Positions 9,330-19,478 of a stretch of DNA of 64,000 bases are shown piece after piece. Origin of the DNA: Corynebacterium sp. HMSC08A12 (lineage in GTDB: Bacteria > Actinomycetota > Actinomycetes > Mycobacteriales > Mycobacteriaceae); the NCBI RefSeq assembly GCF_001807485.1, contig NZ_KV789190.1, positions 181,602-245,601 on the forward strand, read 5' to 3'. The stretch's first letter is position 1. Each line of letters starts with the position of its first letter. Under the pieces are notes generated by a model. That model was not told the DNA's origin. It ran no database searches and was given only the letters and a program-made list of their open reading frames with translations. A program made the translations under genes and the position numbers.

Positions 9330-9941
9330 CTAGTAGGAGGGGCGGTTCGTCTCTAGCGCCTGGAAAACGAAGTCCAGCTTCTTGTCGAGGATTCGCAGCG
9401 CCATCTCCTCGTCGTCCTCGCGGTCGGCGGGCAGCGAGTCCGTCATTGCGAAAAGCTCGAAGGAGTGTCTGAAAGGCCCGGAGCTGAAGACGAAGTTCGT
9501 TACAACGTCGATGGCGAATAGGGCCTGTCCGCGGCTGAAGCCGGCGTCATTAAGCCTTTCCAGAAGATTCGTGACGTGCTTTCGGTAGGCGAAAAGGCTG
9601 TTCGGGTGGCTCAGCAGGGCTTGTGCGAGGCCCGGGTAGGTGGAGCACATCCGCGATAGGTAGTAGGCGTAGTCGCGGAGCAGTTCCTTCCAATCGCCAT
9701 CGGGGTACTCCCGTGGGCTATCGGTGATGTGCTCGATGCAGGCGGTCAGGAGCGTGTCGCGGCTGTAGATTCGGTACAGCGCGGACGTGGCCACTCCCAG
9801 GCCTTTGGCGACCTCAGACATGGTGAATTTATCAAGACCGATTGCGAGTGCCTGGTTGATGACGTCTTCGCGGTCGAAGGTGGGCTTCGGGCCGGTCTTG
9901 CGGTGAGGGCGTTTTCCTTCTGAGGGAAGCGGGGTGGACAT
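9330..9941 (-). CDS. TetR-family transcriptional regulator
   Basis: A 203-residue regulator. Residues about 20-66 form the TetR helix-turn-helix: DREDVINQALAIGLDKFTMS followed by EVAKGLGVATSALYRIY, ending with RDTLL. The C-terminal ligand domain is of the TetR_C type seen in actinobacteria (YYLSRMCSTYPGLAQALLSH). It is followed on the same strand by the PepSY gene. The start ATG at 9941 lies 7 bases after TAATGT on the minus strand, and a perfect inverted repeat TGAAC-N4-GTTCA (9946-9959) covers that element, which suggests autorepression. The effector is unknown. Confidence 0.9.
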   Translation of the reverse strand: MSTPLPSEGKRPHRKTGPKPTFDREDVINQALAIGLDKFTMSEVAKGLGVATSALYRIYSRDTLLTACIEHITDSPREYPDGDWKELLRDYAYYLSRMCSTYPGLAQALLSHPNSLFAYRKHVTNLLERLNDAGFSRGQALFAIDVVTNFVFSSGPFRHSFELFAMTDSLPADREDDEEMALRILDKKLDFVFQALETNRPSY

Positions 9942-9945
9942 GCAG

Positions 9946-9959
9946 TGAACATTAGTTCA
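9946..9959 (-). promoter_or_regulatory. Putative TetR operator overlapping the tetR -10 element
   Basis: Inverted repeat TGAAC-ATTA-GTTCA with perfect 5-bp arms. The minus-strand hexamer TAATGT (9949-9954), 7 bases before the ATG, lies within it. Binding here would block RNA polymerase on a leaderless promoter. Confidence 0.5.
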
Positions 9960-10007
9960 TTTTTTATTTATATTGCTAACAGGTGCCCCCGGAAAGAAAA
10001 GCAATTA

Positions 10008-10038
10008 CCCCTGCTCTTTAAATGTTAAAGAACAGGGG
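10008..10038 (-). terminator. Hairpin terminator after the Q/N-rich membrane protein gene
   Basis: Arms CCCCTG and CAGGGG enclose a second paired block CTTTAA / TTAAAG. It begins 29 bases beyond the minus-strand stop codon; in that direction the hairpin is followed by TAATTGCTTTTC. Confidence 0.65.
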
Positions 10039-10067
10039 CGGTTGTAGTGCCGTTTTAGCCGTTTAGA

Positions 10068-10967
10068 CTACTGCGGGTTCTGCGGGTTCTGCGGAGCGTT
10101 GCCCTGCCAGCCCTGGTTCGGCTGCTGGCCGTAGTTGTTCTGACCGTAGTTGTTCTGGTCAAAGTTGTTCTGCGGCTGCTGGCCGTAGCCCTGCTGACCA
10201 AAGTTCTGCTGGCCGAAGTTCTGCTGGCCGTACCCCTGCTGCGCGAAAGCCTGCTTCGGAGCTTGCGGGTTGTTCTTGCGGTCGTTGAGCAGTGCGAGCA
10301 CGCCGAAGGCGATGATGGCGATGGAGGCCAGCAGAATCAGGATCAGGCCTGCGCCGACGCTTACGTTTACAACGTCCTCGTCAAAATCACCGGCCTTAGA
10401 GCCGATGCTGGCCCAGTCGATGATGGAGATCAGCAGAAGGATGGCGCCGATGGCGATCACTGGAATGGCGCGCCACCACTTCTGGGCCAGCTGCTCTACG
10501 AACAGGTAGGCAGCGATTCCGCCGATGATGATCAGGGACAGGAACATGGTGATAATGCCGTCACCGTCGGTGCCGGAGACCGTGATGGTGCCGTAGAAGG
10601 GAACCGAGACCTTGCCCCATGGCATGAAGCTGCCGATGAAGCTGATCAGAGCGGCACCTGCGGCGCAGAGCAGCCAGATTACGGACTTGTTGGAGAAGTC
10701 CAGGTACTGCTTGATGTCGAACTGTGCGCCCTGGCCGTTCTGCTGGTTCTGGCCGTTGAAGCCCTGCTGGTTCTGGAAGTTGTTCTGGCCGTAGCCGTTC
10801 TGTGCACCCTGCTGCGGAGCGCCATATGCATTCTGGCCTTGCTGCTGCGGTGCCGGGTTCTGCTGGCCGTAGGGGTTCTGGTTCCAGTCCTGGCCCTGCG
10901 GCTGTTGCGGTGCACCGTTGTTGCCGTTGTTGGCCGGGTCGTTGGAACCGAAGTTCTCGTCCGTCAT
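10068..10967 (-). CDS. Q/N/G-rich membrane protein with four membrane segments
   Basis: A 299-residue protein in three parts: an N-terminal tail of about 90 residues rich in Gln, Asn, Gly and Pro; four predicted membrane helices between about residues 95 and 230 (VIWLLCAAGAALISFIGSF, IITMFLSLIIIGGIAAYLFV, IPVIAIGAILLLISII, LILILLASIAIIAFGVLALL); and a C-terminal tail with near repeats of GYGQQNFGQQNF. Similar Q-rich tetraspan proteins occur in corynebacteria with unknown function. The start at 10967 (MTDENFG) is chosen because AGGAGA stands 5 bases before it; an upstream in-frame ATG lacks this. A terminator follows. Confidence 0.75.
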   Translation of the reverse strand: MTDENFGSNDPANNGNNGAPQQPQGQDWNQNPYGQQNPAPQQQGQNAYGAPQQGAQNGYGQNNFQNQQGFNGQNQQNGQGAQFDIKQYLDFSNKSVIWLLCAAGAALISFIGSFMPWGKVSVPFYGTITVSGTDGDGIITMFLSLIIIGGIAAYLFVEQLAQKWWRAIPVIAIGAILLLISIIDWASIGSKAGDFDEDVVNVSVGAGLILILLASIAIIAFGVLALLNDRKNNPQAPKQAFAQQGYGQQNFGQQNFGQQGYGQQPQNNFDQNNYGQNNYGQQPNQGWQGNAPQNPQNPQ

Positions 10968-11200
10968 GGTTCTCCTCGCGTCAAGAATCTGTCTTAGCAC
11001 CCCTTAAGAAAGGGCTGCGTGATTTCTTCGCGACTTATATTAACGGACAACCTTCGAGCCCGACGGGTTTGGTGATGGTCGCGGCATGTCGGGGGTGCTG
11101 CCCTTTTCTTATTGACGCCTATATTCCAACGAACGAAAAGTCATCTCACGTATTCAGGGCGGGCTGCCTAAGTTTCCTAATCTTGCATCAGCCTGTGGAA

Positions 11201-11206
11201 TATAAT
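11201..11206 (+). promoter_or_regulatory. -10 element (TATAAT) for the 73-aa gene
   Basis: TATAAT preceded by GTGGAA lies about 40 bases upstream of the ATG at 11247. No -35 at 17-bp spacing is clear; TTGCAT at 11183 is only 12 bases away. The remaining 10968-11200 spacer shows no gene. Confidence 0.4.
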
Positions 11207-11246
11207 CACGGGAAGTGCTGTAATGCTGCTCGGAAAGGAAAACACC

Positions 11247-11468
11247 ATGAGTGTTTTGCACGACTATCTCGCGGGTAAGGCGACTGCGGAGGATGTGAAG
11301 GCCGAGGTTGCGCGCCAGAGGGTAGGCATGCGCAAGGAACAGCCACCCTACAGGCAGCCAGATTTGAACGATGTGAAGTGGACGCCACCGTCAATCTTCG
11401 AGGACGTGACCATCGCACAGGCACTGGGAAAGCTCAGTAGGGAAGAGGCGGATTACCTCTTGGAGTAG
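11247..11468 (+). CDS. Small hypothetical protein, 73 aa
   Basis: I do not recognise a named family. The 73-residue soluble product starts MSVLHDYLAGKATAEDVKAE, an amphipathic helix-rich N-terminus, and ends in KLSREEADYLLE. ATG 11247 is preceded by AAAGGA at suitable distance and by a TATAAT element at 11201; an in-frame ATG at 11223 lacks a binding site. It stands alone at the left side of a lower-GC patch with no obvious partner. Confidence 0.55.
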   Translation: MSVLHDYLAGKATAEDVKAEVARQRVGMRKEQPPYRQPDLNDVKWTPPSIFEDVTIAQALGKLSREEADYLLE

Positions 11469-11550
11469 TTTTGGGGCGCTGTTGTCTGGGGATAGGCTGG
11501 TATCCGCGCGAATCTGTTTTTCTGATTAGTCGGTATATAGTTACTTAATT

Positions 11551-12165
11551 ATGGCCAAGAAAATCACGTTCGCCGCTGGTGGGTTTATCCTGGTTCTCGC
11601 TTTGCTGGGCGGCGGGTTCCTGTGGGGGAAGTCAACTATCCTCAATTCTCCGGTAGAAACCGTCACTGAGACAGACAACTCGGAGGTTATCCTCGCGGTG
11701 CAACGCCGTGAAGAGGTTGTGCTGCTCTCCACCTCTACCCAGGGGATCTACACCACGCAAAACACTGCGAAACTCTTCAAGTGGGGTGTCCCCGGAAGTC
11801 GGAAGACGAATATCCTGCAGTACAAGTTCACCGCCAAACTGGGGCTCGATGGCAAGAAAGTAAAGGTCGAGGAAACAGCTCCCGGTCACTTCAAGCTCAC
11901 CATTCCTCCCTTTAAATTTATTGGCTTCTCTGATCCGGAATTCAAAACTGTGCACCAGCATGGTCAGGTTTTGAGCTTCGCTACGGCGGATATTGATACC
12001 GCGGAGGGTATCAACGAGGTCCTGAATGAGGGAAAGCGTAAGGAACACATCCAGCTGAACCATGAACTATTGAAGGAACAGGCCAAGACTTTCTACGAAG
12101 GCATCATCCGCGCTATCGACACCGAAGCAAAGATAGAGTTCGAGTTCCAAACTGCTGCCAAATAG
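11551..12165 (+). CDS. DUF4230 domain protein, single membrane anchor
   Basis: A 204-residue protein with an N-terminal membrane anchor (residues 5-25, ITFAAGGFILVLALLGGGF) and an outer domain resembling the DUF4230 family, whose function is unknown. Family-like features are the early REEVVLLSTSTQGI strand, the tail helix NHELLKEQAKTFYEGIIRAID and the final IEFEF strand. No binding site precedes ATG 11551; a TATAGT hexamer ends 9 bases upstream, suggesting a nearly leaderless mRNA. The gene is noticeably AT-richer than the genome core around it. Domain assignment is from pattern resemblance only. Confidence 0.65.
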   Translation: MAKKITFAAGGFILVLALLGGGFLWGKSTILNSPVETVTETDNSEVILAVQRREEVVLLSTSTQGIYTTQNTAKLFKWGVPGSRKTNILQYKFTAKLGLDGKKVKVEETAPGHFKLTIPPFKFIGFSDPEFKTVHQHGQVLSFATADIDTAEGINEVLNEGKRKEHIQLNHELLKEQAKTFYEGIIRAIDTEAKIEFEFQTAAK

Positions 12166-12167
12166 CT

Positions 12168-12187
12168 GGTCGTGACTAGTCATGACC
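12168..12187. repeat. 20-bp near-perfect palindrome
   Basis: GGTCGTGACTAGTCATGACC reads the same on both strands except for one base pair. It begins 2 bases after the DUF4230 stop codon and lacks a T-run, so it fits a protein-binding site as well as a terminator. Confidence 0.5.
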
Positions 12188-12244
12188 ACCAAGGTTCAAG
12201 AGAAAAGAGCGGCACCATAGGACTTTTGGGTTTTGGGAGGCGTC

Positions 12245-12568
12245 ATGAGTTGCTACCCAGAGATTAATCTCTTGCAGACAGATGTTTCTACTGCGGAATT
12301 TGCCAGCTTTCTACCGCCGGTAATTGAATCGCAGGGGTTCTTTAAGCTTGAGGAGCTCGTGGATGGAGAGCGAAAGTTCACCCTGCATAGTCTCGCCGAT
12401 GAGTATTTGGATCAATTCAACGCGTTATTCAAAAGGATGATTGCGCAAACAGACTGGGCCTTGACTCTCGACTGGGACGGATTGGATGAAGAATCTGATT
12501 TCCCGTATAAGTCTCTGAGTCGCCCTGCCGGGGCAAAAGCTCCAATGCTCCTCTGGCCGGACGACTAA
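12245..12568 (+). CDS. Hypothetical protein, 107 aa
   Basis: I do not recognise this gene. The 107-residue acidic soluble product begins MSCYPEINLLQ at ATG 12245, which has GGGAGG 4 bases upstream, a good ribosome binding site. It has no signal peptide, membrane helix or known motif. It lies in the AT-richer patch between the DUF4230 gene and a phage-like remnant, and could be part of acquired DNA. Confidence 0.55.
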   Translation: MSCYPEINLLQTDVSTAEFASFLPPVIESQGFFKLEELVDGERKFTLHSLADEYLDQFNALFKRMIAQTDWALTLDWDGLDEESDFPYKSLSRPAGAKAPMLLWPDD

Positions 12569-12573
12569 TTCGT

Positions 12574-12855
12574 TTGAGAGAGCCTCGCTCTGCTTCGGTG
12601 GTTCGGGATTTTCGCGTGTCCGAACGGTACCGCACCGAAAACAAGGAACTCCGCCCACTAGCGGAGCGAGCTAAGGAAGCCGAGGAAGCAGGCAAGAGTG
12701 AACTGCAGAAAGCACAGGAACGCATAGCCGCCCTAGAAGCGGAAAAGCAAGAGAGCGTTCTTGCTGCGGCTCGGATAGCACCGCTCCCCGGTGGGGACAT
12801 TTTGTGTTTGTGTGGCACGTTTTCGCCACGACAATCCCACGACATAAGGGACTAA
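12574..12855 (+). pseudogene. Probable remnant of a phage scaffolding-type protein
   Basis: The frame (TTG-initiated, 93 codons) has a middle part that looks like the coiled-coil segment of phage head scaffolding proteins: RYRTENKELRPLAERAKEAE, then KSELQKAQERIAALEAEKQ. The flanks do not continue such a protein: the first 15 residues and the tail GTFSPRQSHDIRD look like random translation. No ribosome binding site is visible. I interpret it as a truncated relic next to a tRNA gene, a common integration site. It could instead be a chance coiled-coil frame. Confidence 0.4.
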
Positions 12856-12879
12856 ACCAGGCTTGAAGAGACTTAACGA

Positions 12880-12909
12880 GCGGGGGTGGTAGACAAAGCA
12901 AACCCCCGC
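12880..12909 (-). terminator. GC-rich hairpin downstream of the tRNA gene
   Basis: Arms GCGGGGGT and ACCCCCGC separated by 14 bases. It lies 42 bases beyond the 3' end of the minus-strand tRNA. There is no long T-run after it, so termination is plausible but not certain. Confidence 0.45.
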
Positions 12910-12950
12910 CTGAATAGCATTTACGCTGGTCGGGGACGGGGGCGAAATCG

Positions 12951-13024
12951 TGCCCCAGGTGAGACTCGAACTCACACTGGACGGGTTTTGAATCCGTTGC
13001 CTCTGCCAATTGGGCTACTGGGGC
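12951..13024 (-). tRNA. tRNA with CAA anticodon (tRNA-Leu by anticodon), short variable arm
   Basis: The minus strand folds as a 74-nt tRNA: acceptor GCCCCAG/CTGGGGC plus discriminator A; D-arm GCC...GGC with AATTGGCAGA in the loop; anticodon arm ACGGA-TTCAAAA-CCCGT; variable region CCAGT; T-arm GTGAG-TTCGAGT-CTCAC. CCA is not encoded. The loop reads CAA at positions 34-36, which decodes UUG (Leu). Leucine tRNAs normally have a long variable arm, but here it is only 5 nt, and the last anticodon-stem pair is A-C. I recall similar short tRNAs with this anticodon in other actinobacteria, annotated as Leu; the charging identity is uncertain. Confidence 0.85.
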
Positions 13025-13086
13025 GAAAAGTGCTTACCGGAGCATAATACGCCACGGCCATTCAGCCAACCAAAACCGCACTCCGT

Positions 13087-13092
13087 TAGAGT
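13087..13092 (+). promoter_or_regulatory. -10 element (TAGAGT), leaderless start for polA
   Basis: TAGAGT is followed by 7 bases and the polA ATG at 13100. No Shine-Dalgarno precedes that ATG. Confidence 0.5.
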
Positions 13093-13099
13093 TGAGCGC

Positions 13100-15679
<2,580 letters not shown>

Positions 15680-15697
15680 CCACGCGCGCCAGCCGCG

Positions 15698-16603
15698 TTA
15701 GCTGGCGTCTGCCTGCGTGGTCTTCGCGTTCGAGGCCCTCTCGGCCGCCAGCATCGCCACGACGATCACCGCGCCCAGCAGGAACAGGCCGATCGCGGCG
15801 CCCAGGTGTTCGCCCGGCGCCTGCAGGTTCGCATCCCCGTCCTGCCACGGCCACAGCGCACGCAGGGAGCCCAGCATCAGGCCCGTCATTACGAACAAAG
15901 TGATGGTGCGGTGGTTGTTAAGCAGGTATTCCAGCAGGCGCACAAAGCACACGATTCCGGTGATCGCGCCCAGGAAGAACACGCCGAGGTAGACCAGGTT
16001 CCTATCGTCCACCGCCGCCATCGTCGCGGAGTATAGGCCCACGGCCAGCAGGAAGAAGGAGCCGGATACGCCCGGCAGCACTAGCGCACACACTGCAATC
16101 GCCGCAGCCGCGAAAACCCACAGCAGGTTCGGGTCGGACTGCGGGGCACTGGTAACGCCGGTCAGGAAGAACGTGGCCGTTGCCGCTACAACCAAGCCGA
16201 GGATCGCCATCGGCAGCCGCCGGCGTGCGTCCTCCTTATCCGTCATGCCAATCGGCACGGCCAGGGAGAGCAGCACCATGCCGAAGAACAGCGCGCGCGA
16301 GTGCACCGGCTTGTCCGTCACGAAGCTTTCCATCACGCCAGCCAGCGAGAGCACCACGGCCGCCATGCCGACCACCATCGGCAGCAACAGCAACCAGTCC
16401 AGTGTTTTGTACTGGGCAAACGCAGCCTTGCGATCCTTCGGCAGCTTCTTCGTGGCATCCAGGAAAAGGTTCGCCTGGTGCAAGACGCGCTCGTACACGC
16501 CGGTAACCAACGCGATCGTGCCGCCGGAAACGCCCGGGACGAGCTCGGCCATGCCAATCAACCCGCCGCGGACCATATTCACTAGTATTTGCAGTATCTT
16601 CAT
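15698..16603 (-). CDS. DUF368 membrane protein (candidate undecaprenyl-phosphate translocase)
   Basis: A 301-residue polytopic membrane protein. Its N-terminus carries the DUF368 hallmark MVRGGLIGMAELVPGVSGGT and a second related re-entrant motif later (AVCALVLPGVSGSFFLLAVG). DUF368 proteins have been shown in other bacteria to recycle undecaprenyl phosphate across the membrane for cell-wall synthesis (PopT type); I infer that role here. About eight membrane segments are visible. It is convergent with polA, 18 bases apart. The minus-strand ATG at 16603 follows TACGAT by 8 bases, again suggesting a leaderless mRNA. Confidence 0.88.
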   Translation of the reverse strand: MKILQILVNMVRGGLIGMAELVPGVSGGTIALVTGVYERVLHQANLFLDATKKLPKDRKAAFAQYKTLDWLLLLPMVVGMAAVVLSLAGVMESFVTDKPVHSRALFFGMVLLSLAVPIGMTDKEDARRRLPMAILGLVVAATATFFLTGVTSAPQSDPNLLWVFAAAAIAVCALVLPGVSGSFFLLAVGLYSATMAAVDDRNLVYLGVFFLGAITGIVCFVRLLEYLLNNHRTITLFVMTGLMLGSLRALWPWQDGDANLQAPGEHLGAAIGLFLLGAVIVVAMLAAERASNAKTTQADAS

Positions 16604-16865
16604 CGCGCACTATCGTACTGCACGCCCCCGACAACCCCGCCTCAACTCGCGGCCGAAAGTCCATGTTTGCGCTGTTCACTGTGGTCGTGTAGCGTTATGC
16701 CCGTTGTGCGCCCCCTTTTTGATTCTTTAGGACGCCCCCACGTGGAGCTACTAGAGGCTAACCGCCAGGTAATTGACGCTGGTGGTGGCGTCAAAAAGCA
16801 GGGTTTGCAGAACTAGAGTAACTGTCCATCTTCTATTTCTATTCGTTTCGAAAGACATTCAACAT
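16604..16865. other. Intergenic region, divergent promoters of DUF368 gene and rpsA
   Basis: The 262-base spacer holds no gene that I can support. A partial version of the dispersed motif (TTCTTTAGGACGCCCCC, about 16724-16740) and an inverted repeat TTGACGC-N8-GCGTCAA (16773-16794) lie in the probable rpsA leader. The rpsA promoter itself was not identified with confidence. Confidence 0.5.
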
Positions 16866-18332
16866 ATGCCCACCAACAACGTCCCTCAGGTAGCCATTAA
16901 CGACATTGGCTCCGCTGAGGATTTCCTCGCTGCCGTCGACTCCACCATCAAGTACTTCAACGATGGTGACATTGTCGAGGGCACCGTCGTCAAGGTCGAT
17001 CACGACGAGGTCCTGCTGGACATCGGATACAAGACGGAGGGTGTCATCCCTTCCCGCGAGCTGTCGATCAAGCACGACGTTGACCCGGGTGAGGTTGTTG
17101 AGGTCGGCGACGAGATCGACGCTCTGGTTCTCACCAAGGAAGACAAGGAAGGCCGCCTGATCCTGTCCAAGAAGCGTGCACAGTACGAGCGCGCTTGGGG
17201 CACGATCGAGGAGCTCAAGAAGAACGAGGAGCCGGTCACCGGTACCGTCATCGAGGTCGTCAAGGGCGGCCTGATTCTGGACATCGGCCTGCGCGGCTTC
17301 CTGCCCGCCTCCCTGGTGGAGATGCGTCGCGTCCGCGACCTGCAGCCCTACATCGGCCAGGAGATCGAGGCCAAGATCATCGAGCTGGACAAGCACCGCA
17401 ACAACGTTGTGCTGTCCCGCCGCGCATGGCTCGAGCAGACCCAGTCCGAGGTCCGCTCCGAGTTCCTGCACCAGCTGCAGAAGGGTCAGGTCCGCAAGGG
17501 TGTTGTCTCCTCCATCGTCAACTTCGGCGCATTCGTCGATCTCGGCGGTGTCGACGGCCTGGTTCACGTCTCCCAGCTGTCCTGGAAGCACATCGATCAC
17601 CCGTCTGAGGTTGTCGCAGTCGGCGACGAGGTCACCGTCGAGGTTCTGGATGTGGATCTGGACCGCGAGCGCGTGTCCCTGTCCCTGAAGGCAACCCAGG
17701 AGGACCCGTGGCGCGTATTCGCACGCACCCACGCCATCGGCCAGATCGTGCCGGGCAAGGTCACCAAGCTGGTTCCGTTCGGCGCATTCGTCCGCGTCGA
17801 GGAGGGCATCGAGGGCCTGGTTCACATCTCCGAGCTGGCTGAGCGCCACGTCGAGGTTCCGGATCAGGTTGTTGGCGTTGGCCAGGACGCAATGGTCAAG
17901 GTCATCGACATCGACCTGGAGCGTCGTCGCATCTCCCTGTCCCTGAAGCAGGCTGATGAGGACTACACCGAGGAGTTCGACCCGTCCAAGTACGGCATGG
18001 CCGACTCCTACGACGAGCAGGGCAACTACATCTTCCCGGAGGGCTTCGACCCGGAGACCAACGAGTGGCTCGAGGGCTACGACGAGCAGCGTCAGGCATG
18101 GGAGGAGCGCTACGCAGAGTCCGAGCGTCGCCACCGCCTGCACACCGCTCAGATCGAGCGCAACCGCGCCGCAGCTGCCGAGGCCGCTGCAAACGGCGAG
18201 GGTGGCTACTCCTCCGAGACTCAGACCGAGTCCGCACCGGCTTCCTCTGAGGCACCGGCTCAGGATGCTGGCACCCTGGCTTCCGACGAGCAGCTGGCTG
18301 CTCTGCGCGAGAAGCTGGCCGGCGGCGAGTAA
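16866..18332 (+). CDS. rpsA: 30S ribosomal protein S1
   Basis: S1 binds mRNA on the small subunit and helps initiation on structured messages. The 488-residue protein contains four S1 (OB-fold) repeats at about residues 33-105, 122-190, 207-277 and 292-362; the third and fourth carry the well-conserved FGAFVDLGGVDGLVHVSQL and FGAFVRVEEGIEGLVHISEL. A Glu/Ala-rich tail of about 120 residues follows, as in other actinobacteria, which have four rather than six repeats. Start MPTNNVPQVAIND at 16866 fits homologues; upstream in-frame codons do not. A strong terminator follows at 18373. Confidence 0.97.
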   Translation: MPTNNVPQVAINDIGSAEDFLAAVDSTIKYFNDGDIVEGTVVKVDHDEVLLDIGYKTEGVIPSRELSIKHDVDPGEVVEVGDEIDALVLTKEDKEGRLILSKKRAQYERAWGTIEELKKNEEPVTGTVIEVVKGGLILDIGLRGFLPASLVEMRRVRDLQPYIGQEIEAKIIELDKHRNNVVLSRRAWLEQTQSEVRSEFLHQLQKGQVRKGVVSSIVNFGAFVDLGGVDGLVHVSQLSWKHIDHPSEVVAVGDEVTVEVLDVDLDRERVSLSLKATQEDPWRVFARTHAIGQIVPGKVTKLVPFGAFVRVEEGIEGLVHISELAERHVEVPDQVVGVGQDAMVKVIDIDLERRRISLSLKQADEDYTEEFDPSKYGMADSYDEQGNYIFPEGFDPETNEWLEGYDEQRQAWEERYAESERRHRLHTAQIERNRAAAAEAAANGEGGYSSETQTESAPASSEAPAQDAGTLASDEQLAALREKLAGGE

Positions 18333-18372
18333 ACCACTCGACACCGCTAGTTCGGTAGAGCTTTAAGCGACT

Positions 18373-18408
18373 AACCCCCGACTTCCCTTTGCTGGGAGGC
18401 CGGGGGTT
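18373..18408 (+). terminator. rpsA terminator
   Basis: Arms AACCCCCGacttccc and gggaggccGGGGGTT form a long GC-rich hairpin starting 41 bases after the rpsA stop, followed by GATTCTGTTTTTT. Confidence 0.85.
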
Positions 18409-18432
18409 GATTCTGTTTTTTGGAGCGGACAC

Positions 18433-18475
18433 AAAGAAAGGGCGCGCTCCCGGTTGCTCTCCGGTGGCGCGCCCT
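18433..18475 (-). terminator. Terminator of the htdX-fabG4 operon
   Basis: On the minus strand AAGGGCGCGC pairs with GCGCGCCCTT around a 17-nt loop, and the transcript then reads TTTCTTTGTG. It lies 30 bases beyond the minus-strand stop at 18505. Confidence 0.85.
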
Positions 18476-18504
18476 TGATCTAGGCGTGTAGCGCTAGGCG
18501 TGCT

Positions 18505-19434
18505 TTACAGCGCCTCGACCTTGCCCACAGCGTGCAGGGTCTTTAGCTTAGAAGCCTTGCGCAGCTGCAGATCCCACTCGCTGGGGCGCGGGTAGGCCTT
18601 GTCGCCCGCAGCCTCGGCGAAGAATGCCACGGTGGTCGGCAGCGTAACGGGCTTGGCGAACTCCACGCTGAAACGTGCAGCGGAAGGCAGCAAGCCCTCC
18701 AGGCCGCGCAGCATCGTGGCAGCGGACCACATGCCGTGCGCAATGACGGCCGGGAAGCCGAATGCCTTCGCGCCAACGCTGGAGACGTGGATCGGGTTCT
18801 TATCACCCGAAGCCTGCGCGTACTCCTGGATGTCCGCCGGGGTTACGCGGAACTTCGCGGACGGGGTCGCGTCGTACTCATCGAACTCAACCGGCTCCAG
18901 AATGCGGCCGTCGGTCGGCTGCTTGTCCTTGTAAGGCGAGGAGCTGGAAAGCTTCGCACCCTTAGACAGGAAGCCACTGGTCTGCTTCCACACGTCCTCG
19001 CCGTCCACAGAGACGACGGTGACGACATCCAGCAGCACACCCTTGGTGTGCGGACGCAGGTTCTCCGCGTGCACGCGGATGTCCAGCACGTCGTCCACGG
19101 TCAGGTCGCGGGTCTGCTCGATGCGGTTGGTCAGGTGCACCAGGCCCACGGCATTAACGGGGGAGTCCGATGCAGTCAGGATCTTCATGACGATCGGGAA
19201 GCTCAGCACGTACGGGTACGTGATCGGCAGCTCGTTGCGCAGTCGCAGGCCCGTTGCCGCGTTGTAGGCAGCCAGCTCCGGCACCTTGATCTTGACGCCC
19301 TCAACCTTGAACGCAGTCTTCGGATTGTCCTTGGCACTGCGGGGGCTACCCACGCCCGGAACAACATCCTTGACGGCATTGCGGTACTCGTCCATCAGCA
19401 CTGGGATGGAATCCAGCTTCTTGTAGTCAACCAC
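18505..19434 (-). CDS. htdX: MaoC-like (R)-3-hydroxyacyl dehydratase, HtdX type
   Basis: A 309-residue double hot-dog dehydratase for (R)-3-hydroxyacyl-CoA/ACP, the orthologue of the mycobacterial gene beside fabG4 and fadA2. The second hot-dog carries the hydratase motif YAQASGDKNPIH, with catalytic D211 and H216, and HGM at 233-235. It starts at GTG 19434 with AAGGAG upstream, 45 bases after fabG4 stops, on the same strand. Together with fabG4 it would reduce and dehydrate 3-oxoacyl chains in a thiolase-dependent elongation or in beta-oxidation; the direction is not known. Confidence 0.88.
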   Translation of the reverse strand: MVDYKKLDSIPVLMDEYRNAVKDVVPGVGSPRSAKDNPKTAFKVEGVKIKVPELAAYNAATGLRLRNELPITYPYVLSFPIVMKILTASDSPVNAVGLVHLTNRIEQTRDLTVDDVLDIRVHAENLRPHTKGVLLDVVTVVSVDGEDVWKQTSGFLSKGAKLSSSSPYKDKQPTDGRILEPVEFDEYDATPSAKFRVTPADIQEYAQASGDKNPIHVSSVGAKAFGFPAVIAHGMWSAATMLRGLEGLLPSAARFSVEFAKPVTLPTTVAFFAEAAGDKAYPRPSEWDLQLRKASKLKTLHAVGKVEAL

Positions 19435-19478
19435 TGGTCGTGGCTCCTTTCTCTACAGTTCGCTTGACGGGGTTCGTC

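Noticed and set aside
13010..13099. Longer polA starting at 13010
   Set aside because: The extension runs into the tRNA gene and lacks homology; MAKLLLLDG at 13100 is the true N-terminus.
16839..18344. 501-codon antisense frame over rpsA
   Set aside because: Leucine/aspartate/valine-rich mirror of the S1 codons; no start signal or homology. The same applies to the 541-codon antisense frame over pheT (43149-44774) and the 430-codon frame over the DUF4921 gene (2374-3666).
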